Assembly: GCF_011308835.1 (NCBI RefSeq)
Contig: NZ_JAAOHY010000003.1
Location: 1 to 64,000 of the forward strand
DNA from: Paracoccus xiamenensis
GTDB taxonomy: Bacteria > Pseudomonadota > Alphaproteobacteria > Rhodobacterales > Rhodobacteraceae
Direction: 5' to 3'
Length of the DNA: 64,000 nucleotides
Shown: one piece after another, positions 33,459-42,096 of the stretch
Numbering within the stretch: position 1 is the first letter of the stretch
Layout: every line of letters starts with the position of its first letter
Translations under genes and position numbers: made by a program
The notes under the pieces: generated by a model
Told to the model about the DNA's origin: nothing
The model's input: only the letters and a program-made list of their open reading frames with translations
The model's database searches: none

Positions 33459-35045
33459 ATGAAGCACTTCACGAGTTCCGTCCTCGCCAGTTTTCTGGCA
33501 CTGCCATTGGCCAGTGCCGGGCTGGCCGCCACGCCCGACGGCGTTCTGGTGGTGGCGCAGAATATCGACGATATCGTCGCCATCGACCCGGCGCAGGCCT
33601 ATGAGTTCACGTCCGGGGAACTGGTAACCAACCTTTATGACCGGCTGGTCCAGTATGACGCGGCCGATACCACGGTCCTGGCGGGCGGTCTGGCTTCGGA
33701 ATGGCAGGCCGACGCGGAAGCGAAAACCATCACCTTCACGCTGCGCGACGGCGCGACCTTCGCCTCGGGCAACCCGGTGACCGCCGATGACGTGATCTAT
33801 TCCTTCACGCGGGTGATCCAGCTGAACCTGACGCCGGCCTTTATCCTGACGCAGCTGGGCTGGACCCCCGACAATATCGCCCAGATGGTCACCGGCAGCG
33901 GCAATACCGTCACCGTGAAATACGAAGGCGATTTCTCGCCCGCCTTCGTGCTGAACGTGCTGGCCTCGCGCCCGGCGTCGATCGTCGACAGTGTTCTGGT
34001 CAAAGAACACGAATCGGACGGCGATATGGGCAATGCCTGGCTGAACGAAAATGCCGCCGGCTCCGGCCCGTTCATGCTGGACCGTTACACGCCCGCACAG
34101 ATGGTGCGGATGACCGCGAACAAGGAATATTTCAACGGTGCGCCCGCCATCGACAGCGTCATCATCCGCCATGTCGCCGAAGCCGCGACCCAGCAATTGC
34201 TGCTGGAAAAGGGTGACATCGACCTCGCCCGCAACCTGACGCCCGATCAGATCGCCTCGATCAGCAGCGATGAGATCAAGGTCGAGACCTATCCTCAGGC
34301 CGCTGTCCATTTCCTGTCCTTCAACCAGAAGACCGAAAGCCTGACGCCCCCCGCCGTCTGGGAGGCCGCGCGTTATCTGGTGAATTATCAAGGCATGGCC
34401 GATACCATCCTGAAAGGGCAGATGGAGGTGCATCAGGCCTTCTGGCCCAAGGGCTTCCCCGGCTCGTTCGACGAAACGCCCTTCACCTATGATCCAGAAA
34501 AGGCGCGCCAGATCCTGGCCGATGCCGGTGTCGAGACCCCGATCACGGTGACACTGGACGTTATCAACGCGGCCCCCTTCACCGATATGGCGCAGTCGCT
34601 TCAGGCCAGCTTTGCCGATGCCGGCATCAATTTCGAGATCCTGCCCGGCACCGGCAGCCAGGTCATCACCAAGTATCGCGAGCGCAGCCATCAGGCGATG
34701 CTGCTGTATTGGGGGCCGGACTTCATGGACCCGCATTCGAATGCCAAGGCCTTCGCCTATAACTCGAACAATGCCGATGACGCCTATGCCGCCACGACCA
34801 CCTGGCGCAATGCCTGGGCGGTGCCCGAGGACATGAACGCCGAAACCATGGCCGCCCTGTCCGAGGCCGACCCGGACAAGCGCCTGGCCACCTATCAGGA
34901 CCTGCAGAAGAAGGTGCAGGAATCCTCGCCCATCGTCATCATGTTCCAGGCCGCCTATCAGGTGGCGATGAACAGCGCCGTCACAGGTTATGTGAACGGC
35001 GCGACCTCGGATTTTGTCTATTATCGCCTCGTCGAGAAAAACTGA
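33459..35045 (+). CDS. Periplasmic peptide-binding protein of ABC transporter (DppA type)
   Basis: A 528-residue solute-binding protein, family 5. A Sec signal peptide (about residues 1-24, ending in SAGLAA) exports it to the periplasm. Mature-region motifs include LVTNLYDRLVQYD, ITFTLRDGATFASGNPVTADDVIYSF, NAAGSGPFMLDRYTP and the ALRYLVNY-like EAARYLVNYQGM. Its start ATG has AAAAAGGGAG upstream. It is separated from the permeases by the regulator gene and the divergent promoter region. A terminator-like hairpin follows its stop, so it may be made in excess over the downstream peptidase. Confidence 0.92.
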   Translation: MKHFTSSVLASFLALPLASAGLAATPDGVLVVAQNIDDIVAIDPAQAYEFTSGELVTNLYDRLVQYDAADTTVLAGGLASEWQADAEAKTITFTLRDGATFASGNPVTADDVIYSFTRVIQLNLTPAFILTQLGWTPDNIAQMVTGSGNTVTVKYEGDFSPAFVLNVLASRPASIVDSVLVKEHESDGDMGNAWLNENAAGSGPFMLDRYTPAQMVRMTANKEYFNGAPAIDSVIIRHVAEAATQQLLLEKGDIDLARNLTPDQIASISSDEIKVETYPQAAVHFLSFNQKTESLTPPAVWEAARYLVNYQGMADTILKGQMEVHQAFWPKGFPGSFDETPFTYDPEKARQILADAGVETPITVTLDVINAAPFTDMAQSLQASFADAGINFEILPGTGSQVITKYRERSHQAMLLYWGPDFMDPHSNAKAFAYNSNNADDAYAATTTWRNAWAVPEDMNAETMAALSEADPDKRLATYQDLQKKVQESSPIVIMFQAAYQVAMNSAVTGYVNGATSDFVYYRLVEKN

Positions 35046-35053
35046 TCCGAGCC

Positions 35054-35092
35054 TCGGGCCGCCGTCCTCCCCCGGCGGCCCGACCCTTTTTT
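35054..35092 (+). terminator. Terminator between binding protein and peptidase genes
   Basis: A perfect 11-bp stem, TCGGGCCGCCG/CGGCGGCCCGA, is followed by CCC and six T. It begins nine bases past the binding-protein stop and ends 19 bases before the peptidase start. It would reduce read-through into the peptidase gene. Confidence 0.8.
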
Positions 35093-35110
35093 CCCTGCAG
35101 CGGAGCCACC

Positions 35111-36214
35111 ATGCCCGACTTCCCCCGCACCACCCGCCGCCTTGCCGCACTGCGCGACCGCATGGCTGCAACCGGCACCGATCTTGTCGTCCTCGGCCCG
35201 TCCAGCCATATGGGCTGGGCCTCGGGCGTGCATCCTCATGGCGACGAACGCCCGGTCATGCTGCTGATCAGCCGGGACCATGCCGGCTTCCTGATGCCGT
35301 CGCTGAATGCCGACGCGGCCCGGAAGGACACCGACCTGCCCTTCTACGCATGGCGTGATGACGAGGGGCCAGAGGCCGCGCTTGCAGCGCTGCTGGCCGA
35401 TTGCGGCGCGACCGGTCCCGGCCTGTCGGTGGTGCTGGACGAAACCATGCGCGCCGATTTCGCGCTGCGCCTGCTGGACGCGCTGGATACGCCCCGCCGC
35501 CGCTTTACCGACGACACCGTGGGCCTGTTGCGCGCGGCGAAGGATGCCGAGGAATACGCCGCGATCAAGGCCGCGCACCAATTGAACGACGCCGCCGTCA
35601 CCGCCGCCTTCGCCGCACTGAAAGAAGGCGTGACCGAGCGCGAGATCCAGGCGCTGATCGAGGCATTTTACACCGATCACGGCGCGCAGCTTGAATTCTG
35701 CTCGATCTGTTTCGGGGCGTCTTCGGCCTTCCCGCATCACTATTCCGGCGACACCCGTCTGACCGCCGACACGGCGGTGATGATTGACACCGGCTGCCGG
35801 CTGGACGGCTACCCCTCGGACATGACGCGTTCAGGATTTTTCGGCACACCTTCAGAAACTTACGAGGAAGTCTTCGCGACGGTCGAGCGTGCTGTGCAGG
35901 CCGCCCTTGCAGCAGCAAAGCCCGGCACCCCCGCCCGCGATGTCGACAAGGCTGCCCGCGACGTGATCGCCGCTGCGGGTTACGGCGACAGGTTCCTGCA
36001 CCGCACCGGCCACGGGCTTGGCATCGACATCCACGAGCCGCCTTACATCGCCGCCAGTTCCGACGCCGTGCTGGCCGAAGGCAATGTCTTCTCGATCGAG
36101 CCGGGCATCTACCTGCAAGGTGCGTTCGGTGTCCGGCTGGAGGAAATCGTCATCCTGCGCGCCGACGGTCCAGAGATCTTTTCGGACCTGCCGCGCGACA
36201 TGATCCGCGCCTGA
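35111..36214 (+). CDS. M24-family metallopeptidase (Xaa-Pro aminopeptidase/dipeptidase-like)
   Basis: A 367-residue cytoplasmic pita-bread peptidase, predicted to remove or split proline-containing peptide ends. The metal ligands are visible in order: Asp in VMIDTGC, Asp in YPSDMTRSG, His in HRTGHGLGIDIHEPP, Glu in NVFSIEPGIYL and Glu in GVRLEEIVIL. The N-terminal domain (about 1-135) is the usual creatinase/prolidase N-fold. The start has GCGGAG eight bases upstream. Its place behind the peptide-binding protein suggests it degrades imported peptides. Creatinase-like or other C-N hydrolase activities of the same fold are an alternative. Confidence 0.88.
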   Translation: MPDFPRTTRRLAALRDRMAATGTDLVVLGPSSHMGWASGVHPHGDERPVMLLISRDHAGFLMPSLNADAARKDTDLPFYAWRDDEGPEAALAALLADCGATGPGLSVVLDETMRADFALRLLDALDTPRRRFTDDTVGLLRAAKDAEEYAAIKAAHQLNDAAVTAAFAALKEGVTEREIQALIEAFYTDHGAQLEFCSICFGASSAFPHHYSGDTRLTADTAVMIDTGCRLDGYPSDMTRSGFFGTPSETYEEVFATVERAVQAALAAAKPGTPARDVDKAARDVIAAAGYGDRFLHRTGHGLGIDIHEPPYIAASSDAVLAEGNVFSIEPGIYLQGAFGVRLEEIVILRADGPEIFSDLPRDMIRA

Positions 36215-36238
36215 CAGCCGCCTGCCATGACAGATCAG

Positions 36239-36267
36239 GCCGGCCCCCTGATCCGGGGCCGGCTTTT
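36239..36267 (+). terminator. Terminator after the M24 peptidase gene
   Basis: The stem GCCGGCCCC/GGGGCCGGC with a 7-base loop is followed by four T. It lies 25 bases past the peptidase stop on the plus strand. Confidence 0.8.
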
Positions 36268-36310
36268 GTCATTCCGCTGCCCTCAACGGCGCGGATGCAG
36301 ACCGCACATG

Positions 36311-36337
36311 AAAAAGGGCGGGGTTGCCCCGCCCTTT
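36311..36337 (-). terminator. Terminator after ilvE
   Basis: The perfect 11-bp stem AAAGGGCGGGG/CCCCGCCCTTT with a 3-base loop is followed on the minus strand by a run of T. It ends 25 bases from the ilvE stop codon and is convergent to the peptidase terminator. Confidence 0.85.
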
Positions 36338-36361
36338 CAATGCCTTGCCGGTCGGCTGCGA

Positions 36362-37468
36362 TCAGACGACGCGATCCAGCCAGTGGCGCGGATCGGGGGC
36401 GCGGCCGAACTGGATGTCTGTCAGCGCCTTCTTCAGGCGTGCGGTGACCGGGCCGGGTTCACCGCCGCGCACGGTCAGGTCAAAGCCCTTGCCCTTTACC
36501 TTGCCGATCGGCGCGACAGCGGCCGCGGTGCCGCAGGCGAAGACCTCGACCAACCGACCCGAGGCCGCGTCGGCCTTCCACTGGTCGATGCCGTAACGCT
36601 CCTCGCGCACGGTCAGGCCCATGTCATTCGCCAGCGAAATCAGCGAATTACGGGTAATACCCGGCAAAATCGTGCCCGACAGAGGCGGGGTTTGCAGGCT
36701 GCCGTCTTCAAAGACGAAGAAGATATTCATGCCCGCCAATTCCTCGACCCAACGGCGTTCAACTGCGTCCAGGAAGACCACCTGCTCGCAACCCTCACGG
36801 GCCGCCTCGGCCTGCGCGGCCAGGGCACCGGCATAGTTGCCGCCGCATTTCGCCGCCCCCGTGCCGCCCGGTGCGGCGCGGGTGTAGTTTTCGGACACCC
36901 ACAGCGACACGCCCGCCGCGTCGCCCTTGAAATAGGACGCCACCGGCGAGGCGATCACGCTGAACAGGAAGCTGTTGGACGGATGGGTGCCAATTGCCAT
37001 TTCGGTGCCGATCATGAAGGGCCGCAGATACAGCGAGGCCCCTTCCTGAGAGGGCACCCAGTCCTGATCCGCATGAACCAGCGCGCGGACGGCATTGACG
37101 AACAGGTCTTCGGGGATCTGCGCCATGGCCAAACGCTCGGCCGAGGCGTTGAACCGGCTGGCATTGGCGCCAGGGCGAAACAGGGTGACGCCGCCGTCGG
37201 GCAGCCGGTAAGCCTTCATGCCTTCGAAGATCTCGCCGGCATAATGCAGAACCATGGTGCCCGGGCTCAAGCCCAGATCCTGCAAGGGCGAGACGCGCGC
37301 GTCATGCCAGCCCTTGTCTTGCGTATAGCGGATCGTGACCATGTGGTCGGTCAGGTATTTGCCGAAGCCCGGATTGGCCAGGATCGCCTTGCGGTCCTGT
37401 TCGCTGACCGGCTTGTCCGTCCGCTGAACGGCGATTTCGGTTTGCTGAAGCGTGTCCATTCTTGCCAT
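36362..37468 (-). CDS. ilvE: Branched-chain amino acid aminotransferase
   Basis: A 368-residue PLP enzyme of fold type IV that interconverts leucine, isoleucine and valine with their 2-oxo acids using glutamate. The PLP lysine lies in GTGAAKCGGNYAGAL, followed by VEELAGMNIFFVFEDG and the phosphate-binding GILPGITRNSLISLA-like segment. FEGMKAYRLPDG and SLYLRPFMIGTE near the N-terminal half are characteristic. The length of about 365 matches the longer, eukaryote-like bacterial BCAT subgroup rather than the 310-residue E. coli type. It is a single gene ending in a strong terminator. The start ATG at 37468 has GGGAATGGG upstream. Confidence 0.93.
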   Translation of the reverse strand: MARMDTLQQTEIAVQRTDKPVSEQDRKAILANPGFGKYLTDHMVTIRYTQDKGWHDARVSPLQDLGLSPGTMVLHYAGEIFEGMKAYRLPDGGVTLFRPGANASRFNASAERLAMAQIPEDLFVNAVRALVHADQDWVPSQEGASLYLRPFMIGTEMAIGTHPSNSFLFSVIASPVASYFKGDAAGVSLWVSENYTRAAPGGTGAAKCGGNYAGALAAQAEAAREGCEQVVFLDAVERRWVEELAGMNIFFVFEDGSLQTPPLSGTILPGITRNSLISLANDMGLTVREERYGIDQWKADAASGRLVEVFACGTAAAVAPIGKVKGKGFDLTVRGGEPGPVTARLKKALTDIQFGRAPDPRHWLDRVV

Positions 37469-37747
37469 CCCATTCCCAGCGCGATGCGGGACCGCAGCGC
37501 GCCTAGTGTTTCCTCTGCAGATGTTGCCGCCGCAGGTTCATCCGCCCCCGGCACCGCCTGCCCGGCACGCCCCTCGCGCACCGCCTGCATATCCGTCTTA
37601 GCACCATGAAAGACGCTTCGCATCAGCAGAAGCGATCTATTCACGCATGGCGAGCGACCGCCTACCGAGGGGCCTCCATTCAAATTCATGGCAACGAATT
37701 CCGTTGCGCAGCGTTGACCCCCGACCTGCCAACCCAAGGAGGAAGAC

Positions 37748-37951
37748 ATGTCCATTGCACGCGTCACCGAAATCTCTGCCACGTCGGAAAAAGGGTTCGA
37801 GGATGCCATCCGCCAAGGCCTGACCCGCGCCAACGAGACCCTGCGCAACGTCAAAAGCGCCTGGGTCAAGGAACAAAGCGTCGATTGCCAGGGCGGCAAT
37901 ATTTCGGCTTATCGGGTCAATATGATGGTCACCTTTGTGCTTGACGACTGA
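37748..37951 (+). CDS. Dodecin, small flavin-binding protein
   Basis: A 67-residue protein forming hollow dodecamers that store or buffer flavins such as FMN, riboflavin or lumichrome. The sequence SIARVTEISATSEKGFEDAIRQGL, the flavin-stacking Trp39 in VKSAWVKEQ and the closing YRVNMMVTFVLDD are diagnostic. AAGGAGGAAG precedes the ATG at ideal spacing, so expression should be strong. It stands alone between ilvE (divergent, 279-base gap) and a small exported protein. A hairpin with GCCCGGGC arms at 37960-37990 may end its transcript. Confidence 0.92.
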   Translation: MSIARVTEISATSEKGFEDAIRQGLTRANETLRNVKSAWVKEQSVDCQGGNISAYRVNMMVTFVLDD

Positions 37952-37959
37952 CCACAGCA

Positions 37960-37990
37960 GCCCGGGCTGGCACTATTCCCCGGCCCGGGC
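37960..37990 (+). terminator. Hairpin after the dodecin gene
   Basis: The palindromic arms GCCCGGGC at 37960-37967 and 37983-37990 can pair. The hairpin lies eight bases past the dodecin stop and has no T-run, so termination would be weak. Confidence 0.4.
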
Positions 37991-38137
37991 GGCCCCGCGC
38001 GACAATATGTCTTTATATATACAATTCATGTTGTTATGATCAATATATAGAATTCTGCGTAAACTCTGCACCGCACAAGCTGGGCTTGAATGGCTCGTCA
38101 GGCTACATCGCGACCGACGTTCTTGCCGAGGCTTTCC

Positions 38138-38500
38138 ATGTCCCTACCGGCTCTTCTGCTGCTGACCCTCATGTCCGATGGCGACACCCGCCTGACGCTA
38201 AGCCCGGCGGACTCGGCTCAGGCCTGCGCGGCCACGCGCGAGGTTCTGGTGCAAGTCCTGATCGAGGCGGGCAAGCCGCCGCTTCTGGCCCTGTGCGGTA
38301 CCAGCGCCCTGCAGCTTTCGCCATATGTCCACGGCGTCCCGCCCGAGGCCGAGACCCATCGCTACCGCGTCGAGATCCCAAGCAGTGGCGGCTTCAGCGT
38401 CACCCCATTGGCGGCACAGACGCCATGCGCGCCCGTCCCCGACGCTGACCCAGTCGTCCATTGCACCCGTTCGTCACAGCGGGTGCTGTCGGACGATTAA
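38138..38500 (+). CDS. Small exported hypothetical protein
   Basis: Not recognised. Taking the ATG at 38138, the frame gives 120 residues. The N-terminus (MSLPALLLLTLMSDGDTRL) is hydrophobic, like a short signal peptide. The four later cysteines would suit disulfide bonds in the periplasm. The same frame extends upstream to a start at 38090, preceded by an unusually A/T-rich stretch (about 38000-38060) that could hold a promoter. The segment TRLTLSPADSAQACAATREVLVQVLIEAG has some resemblance to subtilisin-inhibitor-like SSI domains (the Ala-Cys pattern), but this is only a hint. It ends 73 bases before nnr. Confidence 0.5.
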   Translation: MSLPALLLLTLMSDGDTRLTLSPADSAQACAATREVLVQVLIEAGKPPLLALCGTSALQLSPYVHGVPPEAETHRYRVEIPSSGGFSVTPLAAQTPCAPVPDADPVVHCTRSSQRVLSDD

Positions 38501-38573
38501 CCAGTCCTTTGCGCTTCCGGCATTTCGGAAGTAGGCTTTCACCGCGCACAGGCCCCTGTTCCGGAAACTGACC

Positions 38574-39272
38574 ATGACCCCAAAGATCATTTCTGCGGCG
38601 AAAGCCTCGGTAATGCTGCGCTACCTGCCCGATGCAGTGCTGGAACGCCTGCTGGAGGGTGCGACGCCCCGCCAGTTCGACGCGGGCGAGACCATCTTTC
38701 TGCAGGGTGAGCCGGCGAATTCGGTCTATCTCATTGTCGACGGCTGGGTGAAGCTGTACCGCATCTCGCGCAGCGGGGCCGAGGCGGTGGTCTCGATCCT
38801 GAAAAGCGGCCAGAGTTTCGCCGAAGCGGTCGCACTGCGTGATGAGCACTACCCGGTCTCGTCCGAGGCGATCACGGGCAGTACGCTGGTCCAGATCGAT
38901 GGCAACCGGATACGACGACAGATCGCGGAAGACCCGCAATTGGCGCTGAGCCTGCTTGCCGCAAGCTATGTCCACCTGCACGGGTTGGTCGAACAGGTTG
39001 AACAGCTTAAGGCGCGTTCGGGCGTGCAACGGCTGGCGGAATTTCTGGTCGATCTGGCGGGCGGGCATGACAACGGCGCCCGCGTGGCGTTGCCGTATAA
39101 CAAGACCCTCATCGCGGGCCATCTGGGCATCCAGCCCGAAAGCCTGTCGCGGGCCTTTGCCCGCCTGCGCGACCATGGCGTGCGCATCGATGGCAACCAC
39201 GCCATAATCGAAGACCTCGACAAGCTGCGCGAGTTGTCCAGTCAGGACAAGGGCCAGCCCTGGACCCGCTAG
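38574..39272 (+). CDS. nnr: Crp/Fnr-family nitric-oxide-responsive regulator Nnr
   Basis: A 232-residue transcriptional activator of nir and nor genes. The N-terminal cyclic-nucleotide-binding-like fold (GETIFLQGEPANSVYLIVDGWVKLYR) is followed by a dimerisation helix and a helix-turn-helix with recognition helix IQPESLSRAFARLRD. The Glu-x-x-Ser-Arg positions predict recognition of FNR-like half-sites (TTGA or TTAA). The protein has no cysteine, so the oxygen-sensing Fe-S cluster of FNR is impossible; this fits the NNR/DNR group that responds to NO. It sits next to the nor operon, tail to tail with norF (stops overlap). Predicted targets are the boxes at 44830 and 49079. Confidence 0.88.
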   Translation: MTPKIISAAKASVMLRYLPDAVLERLLEGATPRQFDAGETIFLQGEPANSVYLIVDGWVKLYRISRSGAEAVVSILKSGQSFAEAVALRDEHYPVSSEAITGSTLVQIDGNRIRRQIAEDPQLALSLLAASYVHLHGLVEQVEQLKARSGVQRLAEFLVDLAGGHDNGARVALPYNKTLIAGHLGIQPESLSRAFARLRDHGVRIDGNHAIIEDLDKLRELSSQDKGQPWTR

Positions 39273-39535
39273 GCCGCTAGGTAAAGCCCGGCCGCGGCCA
39301 GAAGAAACAGCGACAGCGCGAAGGCCAAGCCGCGCAAAATCTGTGGGGCCTCGGCCAGTTCCAGATAGTCCTTCAGGATGATCCGCGCCTTCAGTCCGGC
39401 AATCGCCAGCACCATCAGGCCGGCCAGCCAGGTGGCACCGTTCGGCAGCAGCGGCTGGCCAAGCGCCACTGCGGTTGCAGCCAGGCTCAGCCCCATCAGC
39501 CAGATCCATGCGCGTTCCAGCATGCTCGCCCTCAT
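39269..39535 (-). CDS. norF: NorF, small membrane protein of the nitric oxide reductase cluster
   Basis: An 88-residue protein with three hydrophobic helices (about 10-28, 36-54 and 66-87), similar to cytochrome c oxidase subunit IV. The stretch AGLKARIILKDYLELAEAP is the typical loop of this family. NorF with NorE is needed for full nitric oxide reductase activity in Paracoccus but is not part of the purified NorCB complex. It is the last gene of norCBQDEF. Its start overlaps norE by four bases, and its stop overlaps the convergent nnr stop. Confidence 0.88.
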   Translation of the reverse strand: MRASMLERAWIWLMGLSLAATAVALGQPLLPNGATWLAGLMVLAIAGLKARIILKDYLELAEAPQILRGLAFALSLFLLAAAGLYLAA

Positions 39536-40083
39536 TGCAGCAGGTAGATGATCGGGAACAGCAGCACCCAGACCAGATCCACCATGTGCCAGAACTGCGC
39601 CCCCGCCTGTACGCCGTCGGGCTGCGGTCGGATTGCCACCAGCAGCAGGATCACCATCCCGGCGGCAACATGGGCAGCGTGAAAACCTGTCAGCAGAAAA
39701 TAGAAGGTGAAGAAGGCGTTCGTCTCAACCCCGATACCCTTGCTGATCGCGTCGGCATATTCGACGGACTTCAGTCCAAGGAAAATCACCCCGAGACCCG
39801 CAGCCCCCAGCAGCCAGCGCCGCGCCGGAGCCTCCGCCCCCTGCCGGATCGCCGCCACCGCCCGCGCAGCGCCATAGCCCGAACTGACCAGCACCACGGT
39901 GTTGATCCCTGCCGCCGCGCGATGCAACTGGTCCTGAGATTGCGCGAACAGCGCGGGATCGCCCAGCCGCAGCACCAGCAGGATCAGCAGGCAGACGCAG
40001 AAAACCGCCAACTCGCTGACGATCAGCACCCACATGATCAGCTCACCCGGCAGGTCCGCCAGCGGGGATCGCGGCTGGCTCAT
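39532..40083 (-). CDS. norE: NorE, cytochrome c oxidase subunit III-like protein
   Basis: A 183-residue inner-membrane protein with about five helices, related to subunit III of heme-copper oxidases. Features include PGELIMWVLIVSELAVFCVCLL at the N-terminus and TGFHAAHVAAGMVILLLV near the C-terminus, matching the subunit III pattern HxxHVxxG. It works with NorF in assembly or stabilisation of the nitric oxide reductase. It is translationally coupled on both sides, overlapping norD and norF by four bases each. Confidence 0.92.
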   Translation of the reverse strand: MSQPRSPLADLPGELIMWVLIVSELAVFCVCLLILLVLRLGDPALFAQSQDQLHRAAAGINTVVLVSSGYGAARAVAAIRQGAEAPARRWLLGAAGLGVIFLGLKSVEYADAISKGIGVETNAFFTFYFLLTGFHAAHVAAGMVILLLVAIRPQPDGVQAGAQFWHMVDLVWVLLFPIIYLLQ

Positions 40084-42017
40084 GCGCCGACCAGTTGGCG
40101 ATAGATGCGGGGCAGCGCCTCGATCAGCTTGTCGGGATGGGGGATCAGCGCGTAGCCCCCCTGCCCGAAAATGCGCGGGAACCAGCTTTTGCCGTCTCGA
40201 TCGACGGTAATGCCGAACACCGCCGCGCCCGCGCGCCGGGCTTCGCGCACGGCGCGGGCGCTGTCTTCGATCCCGTGCCGGCCTTCGTAATGATCCAGGT
40301 CATTGGGCTTGCCATCGGTGACAATCAGCAGCAACCGCCGCTGCCGCGCCTGCCGCGCCAGCCCGGCCGAGGCATGCCGGATCCCCGCCCCCAACCGGGT
40401 ATAGAATTGCGGCCGAAGCGCACATAGGCGGCGCTCGACCGCCGCGCCCATCGGCTCGTCGAAACGCTTGCAGTCGGTGACGAAAACCCGGTCCCGCTTC
40501 AGCGAGGAAAAGGCCTGCACCGCGAAATCGTCACCGCAGGCATCCAGCCCCCAGGCAAGGGCCGCCAATGCCTCGCGTTCAATGTCGATCACCGACCGCC
40601 CTGTCACCGCGCTTTCGGTCGAGCGCGACACGTCAAGCAGGATCGAGACGGCAAGGTCGCGCGCAACCGGCCGCGACTGCCGCCAGATCCGGTCGCTGCC
40701 CTGCCCTGTCGCATGCAGGTCGACCCGCGCGCGAACCGCAAGATCGTCGTCCAGATCGTCGCCATCGCGGTGACCAGAGGTGACGACCCGACCCGGCCGC
40801 AGGGCTTCGAACTGGCGGCGAACGGCACGGATGCGCGCGCGCGCAGGCGGGTCGTCCAACGGCGCGGTATCCTCGGCCTCGACACCCGGGTTGACCAGAA
40901 CCCGAACGTGATCGGGCAGATAGGTGCCGCGCCGGGCATCCCATTCGGGATAGGTGAACGCCCCCGCCAGCGCCTCTCGATCGGCATCTTCGGGCGACAG
41001 GTCCAGATGCAGCTTCAGCCGCGTGGCCGGCGCCTTGCTGATCTGACCCAGCCCCAACTCCTCCTGATCGTCCGCGGCCTTCTTGGCATCATCATTGTCG
41101 TCGTCCTCGATCCGGCGGTTGAGGTTCAGGAACTCGGCCCAGGACAGGATCGCTTCGAACTTGTGCAGGATCAGGCTGTCATTGCGCCGCGCCTGATCGG
41201 TCGCGCGCCGGCGGGCGCGGATAACGCGATCACCATGGCTTTCCTCGGGCGCGCCCTCGGCGTCGCGGCTTTCGACCCGGTCGGCGGCCGAGGTGCCTGC
41301 AACCTCGATCTCGGGCCAAAGGACCACCGGCCGGAAGGGACGATAGTCGCGGGGCGCGCGCAGCGCCGAAGGATCATCCATCACTGCCGCCAGCTCGGAC
41401 GCGCGCGGCGACAGCGGCGCATCCGCCCCCAACTGCCGGCGCACCAATTCCTCCATCGCCGCCTCGTCGGGCGGCAAACGGGGCGCGGGACGCTGCGCCA
41501 ACACCACCGAGGCCAGGTCGTCATAAAGCCCGCGCAAACCCGGCGCATCAGCCAATGTTGCATCCACCATGCGGCGCGCGCCCGCCAGCCGCGCCAAGTC
41601 GGCGCGCAACGGATCCTCATGGGCAGAAATGCCCAAGGCGTGGGCCGCGCAGGCGGCCAGCCACAGATACAGTACCCCATTCGCCTCGGTCGTCGGGAAG
41701 ACCGCCAGCGATTGCGGCAGGCGCAAGGCCTCGCCGTCGAAACTGGCGCGCGGCAACGCCTCGGCCTCGGTCCCCAGCCGGCGACGCCAGCCGATCCGGT
41801 GCTTGCTGACCCGGTCAGCCGCCCCCCGCAGCTCTACCGAGGGATCACCGCCGAGCCCACGGAACAGAACCGAAATCCTGCCCGCCACATCGGCCAACGC
41901 GACCCGCGCCTCGGGATATTCAGGGGCGGCATCCAGCCGGCTGGCATAGGCATGCCACAGCTTGCCGACCGATTCCTCCGGCTCCCACGGCTCGATCTCG
42001 CGCCATTCCTGCGCCAT
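40080..42017 (-). CDS. norD: NorD, von Willebrand factor A-domain protein for NO reductase activation
   Basis: A 645-residue cytoplasmic protein that acts with the ATPase NorQ to mature the NorCB complex, probably by metal insertion. The C-terminal VWA domain contains the MIDAS motif DVSRSTES, the later Thr in YTRLGAGIRHAS and TDGKPNDLDHYEG. The large N-terminal region is helical and variable, with an acidic stretch (EDDDNDDAKKAADDQEE) around residue 310. I chose the ATG at 42017 because AAAGGTG lies just upstream; a further start at 42092 would begin inside the repeat-containing gap. norQ lies upstream, separated by a 79-base gap with a GC-rich repeat. Confidence 0.92.
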   Translation of the reverse strand: MAQEWREIEPWEPEESVGKLWHAYASRLDAAPEYPEARVALADVAGRISVLFRGLGGDPSVELRGAADRVSKHRIGWRRRLGTEAEALPRASFDGEALRLPQSLAVFPTTEANGVLYLWLAACAAHALGISAHEDPLRADLARLAGARRMVDATLADAPGLRGLYDDLASVVLAQRPAPRLPPDEAAMEELVRRQLGADAPLSPRASELAAVMDDPSALRAPRDYRPFRPVVLWPEIEVAGTSAADRVESRDAEGAPEESHGDRVIRARRRATDQARRNDSLILHKFEAILSWAEFLNLNRRIEDDDNDDAKKAADDQEELGLGQISKAPATRLKLHLDLSPEDADREALAGAFTYPEWDARRGTYLPDHVRVLVNPGVEAEDTAPLDDPPARARIRAVRRQFEALRPGRVVTSGHRDGDDLDDDLAVRARVDLHATGQGSDRIWRQSRPVARDLAVSILLDVSRSTESAVTGRSVIDIEREALAALAWGLDACGDDFAVQAFSSLKRDRVFVTDCKRFDEPMGAAVERRLCALRPQFYTRLGAGIRHASAGLARQARQRRLLLIVTDGKPNDLDHYEGRHGIEDSARAVREARRAGAAVFGITVDRDGKSWFPRIFGQGGYALIPHPDKLIEALPRIYRQLVGA

Positions 42018-42030
42018 CGCGGCACCTTTC

Positions 42031-42074
42031 ATTCTGGCGAAAATATCCTGGGGGTCCGGGGGCAAAGCCCCCGG
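42031..42074. repeat. GC-rich hairpin repeat in the norQ-norD gap
   Basis: The gap contains TGGCGAAAATATCCTGGGGG followed by a perfect 8-bp hairpin, CCGGGGGC/GCCCCCGG with loop AAA (42056-42074). Near-identical GC-hairpin elements beginning with a GGCGAAAAAT-like leader are, from memory, scattered through intergenic DNA in Rhodobacteraceae. It is the only sizeable gap inside the nor operon. Confidence 0.5.
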
Positions 42075-42096
42075 GCTGCCCGCCACTCTCATCCCG

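Noticed and set aside
38030..38052. Possible FNR/Nnr box (GTTGTTATGATCAA) before the small exported protein
   Set aside because: Only one half-site fits; the left half is a poor match to TTGAT and the spacing is off by one.
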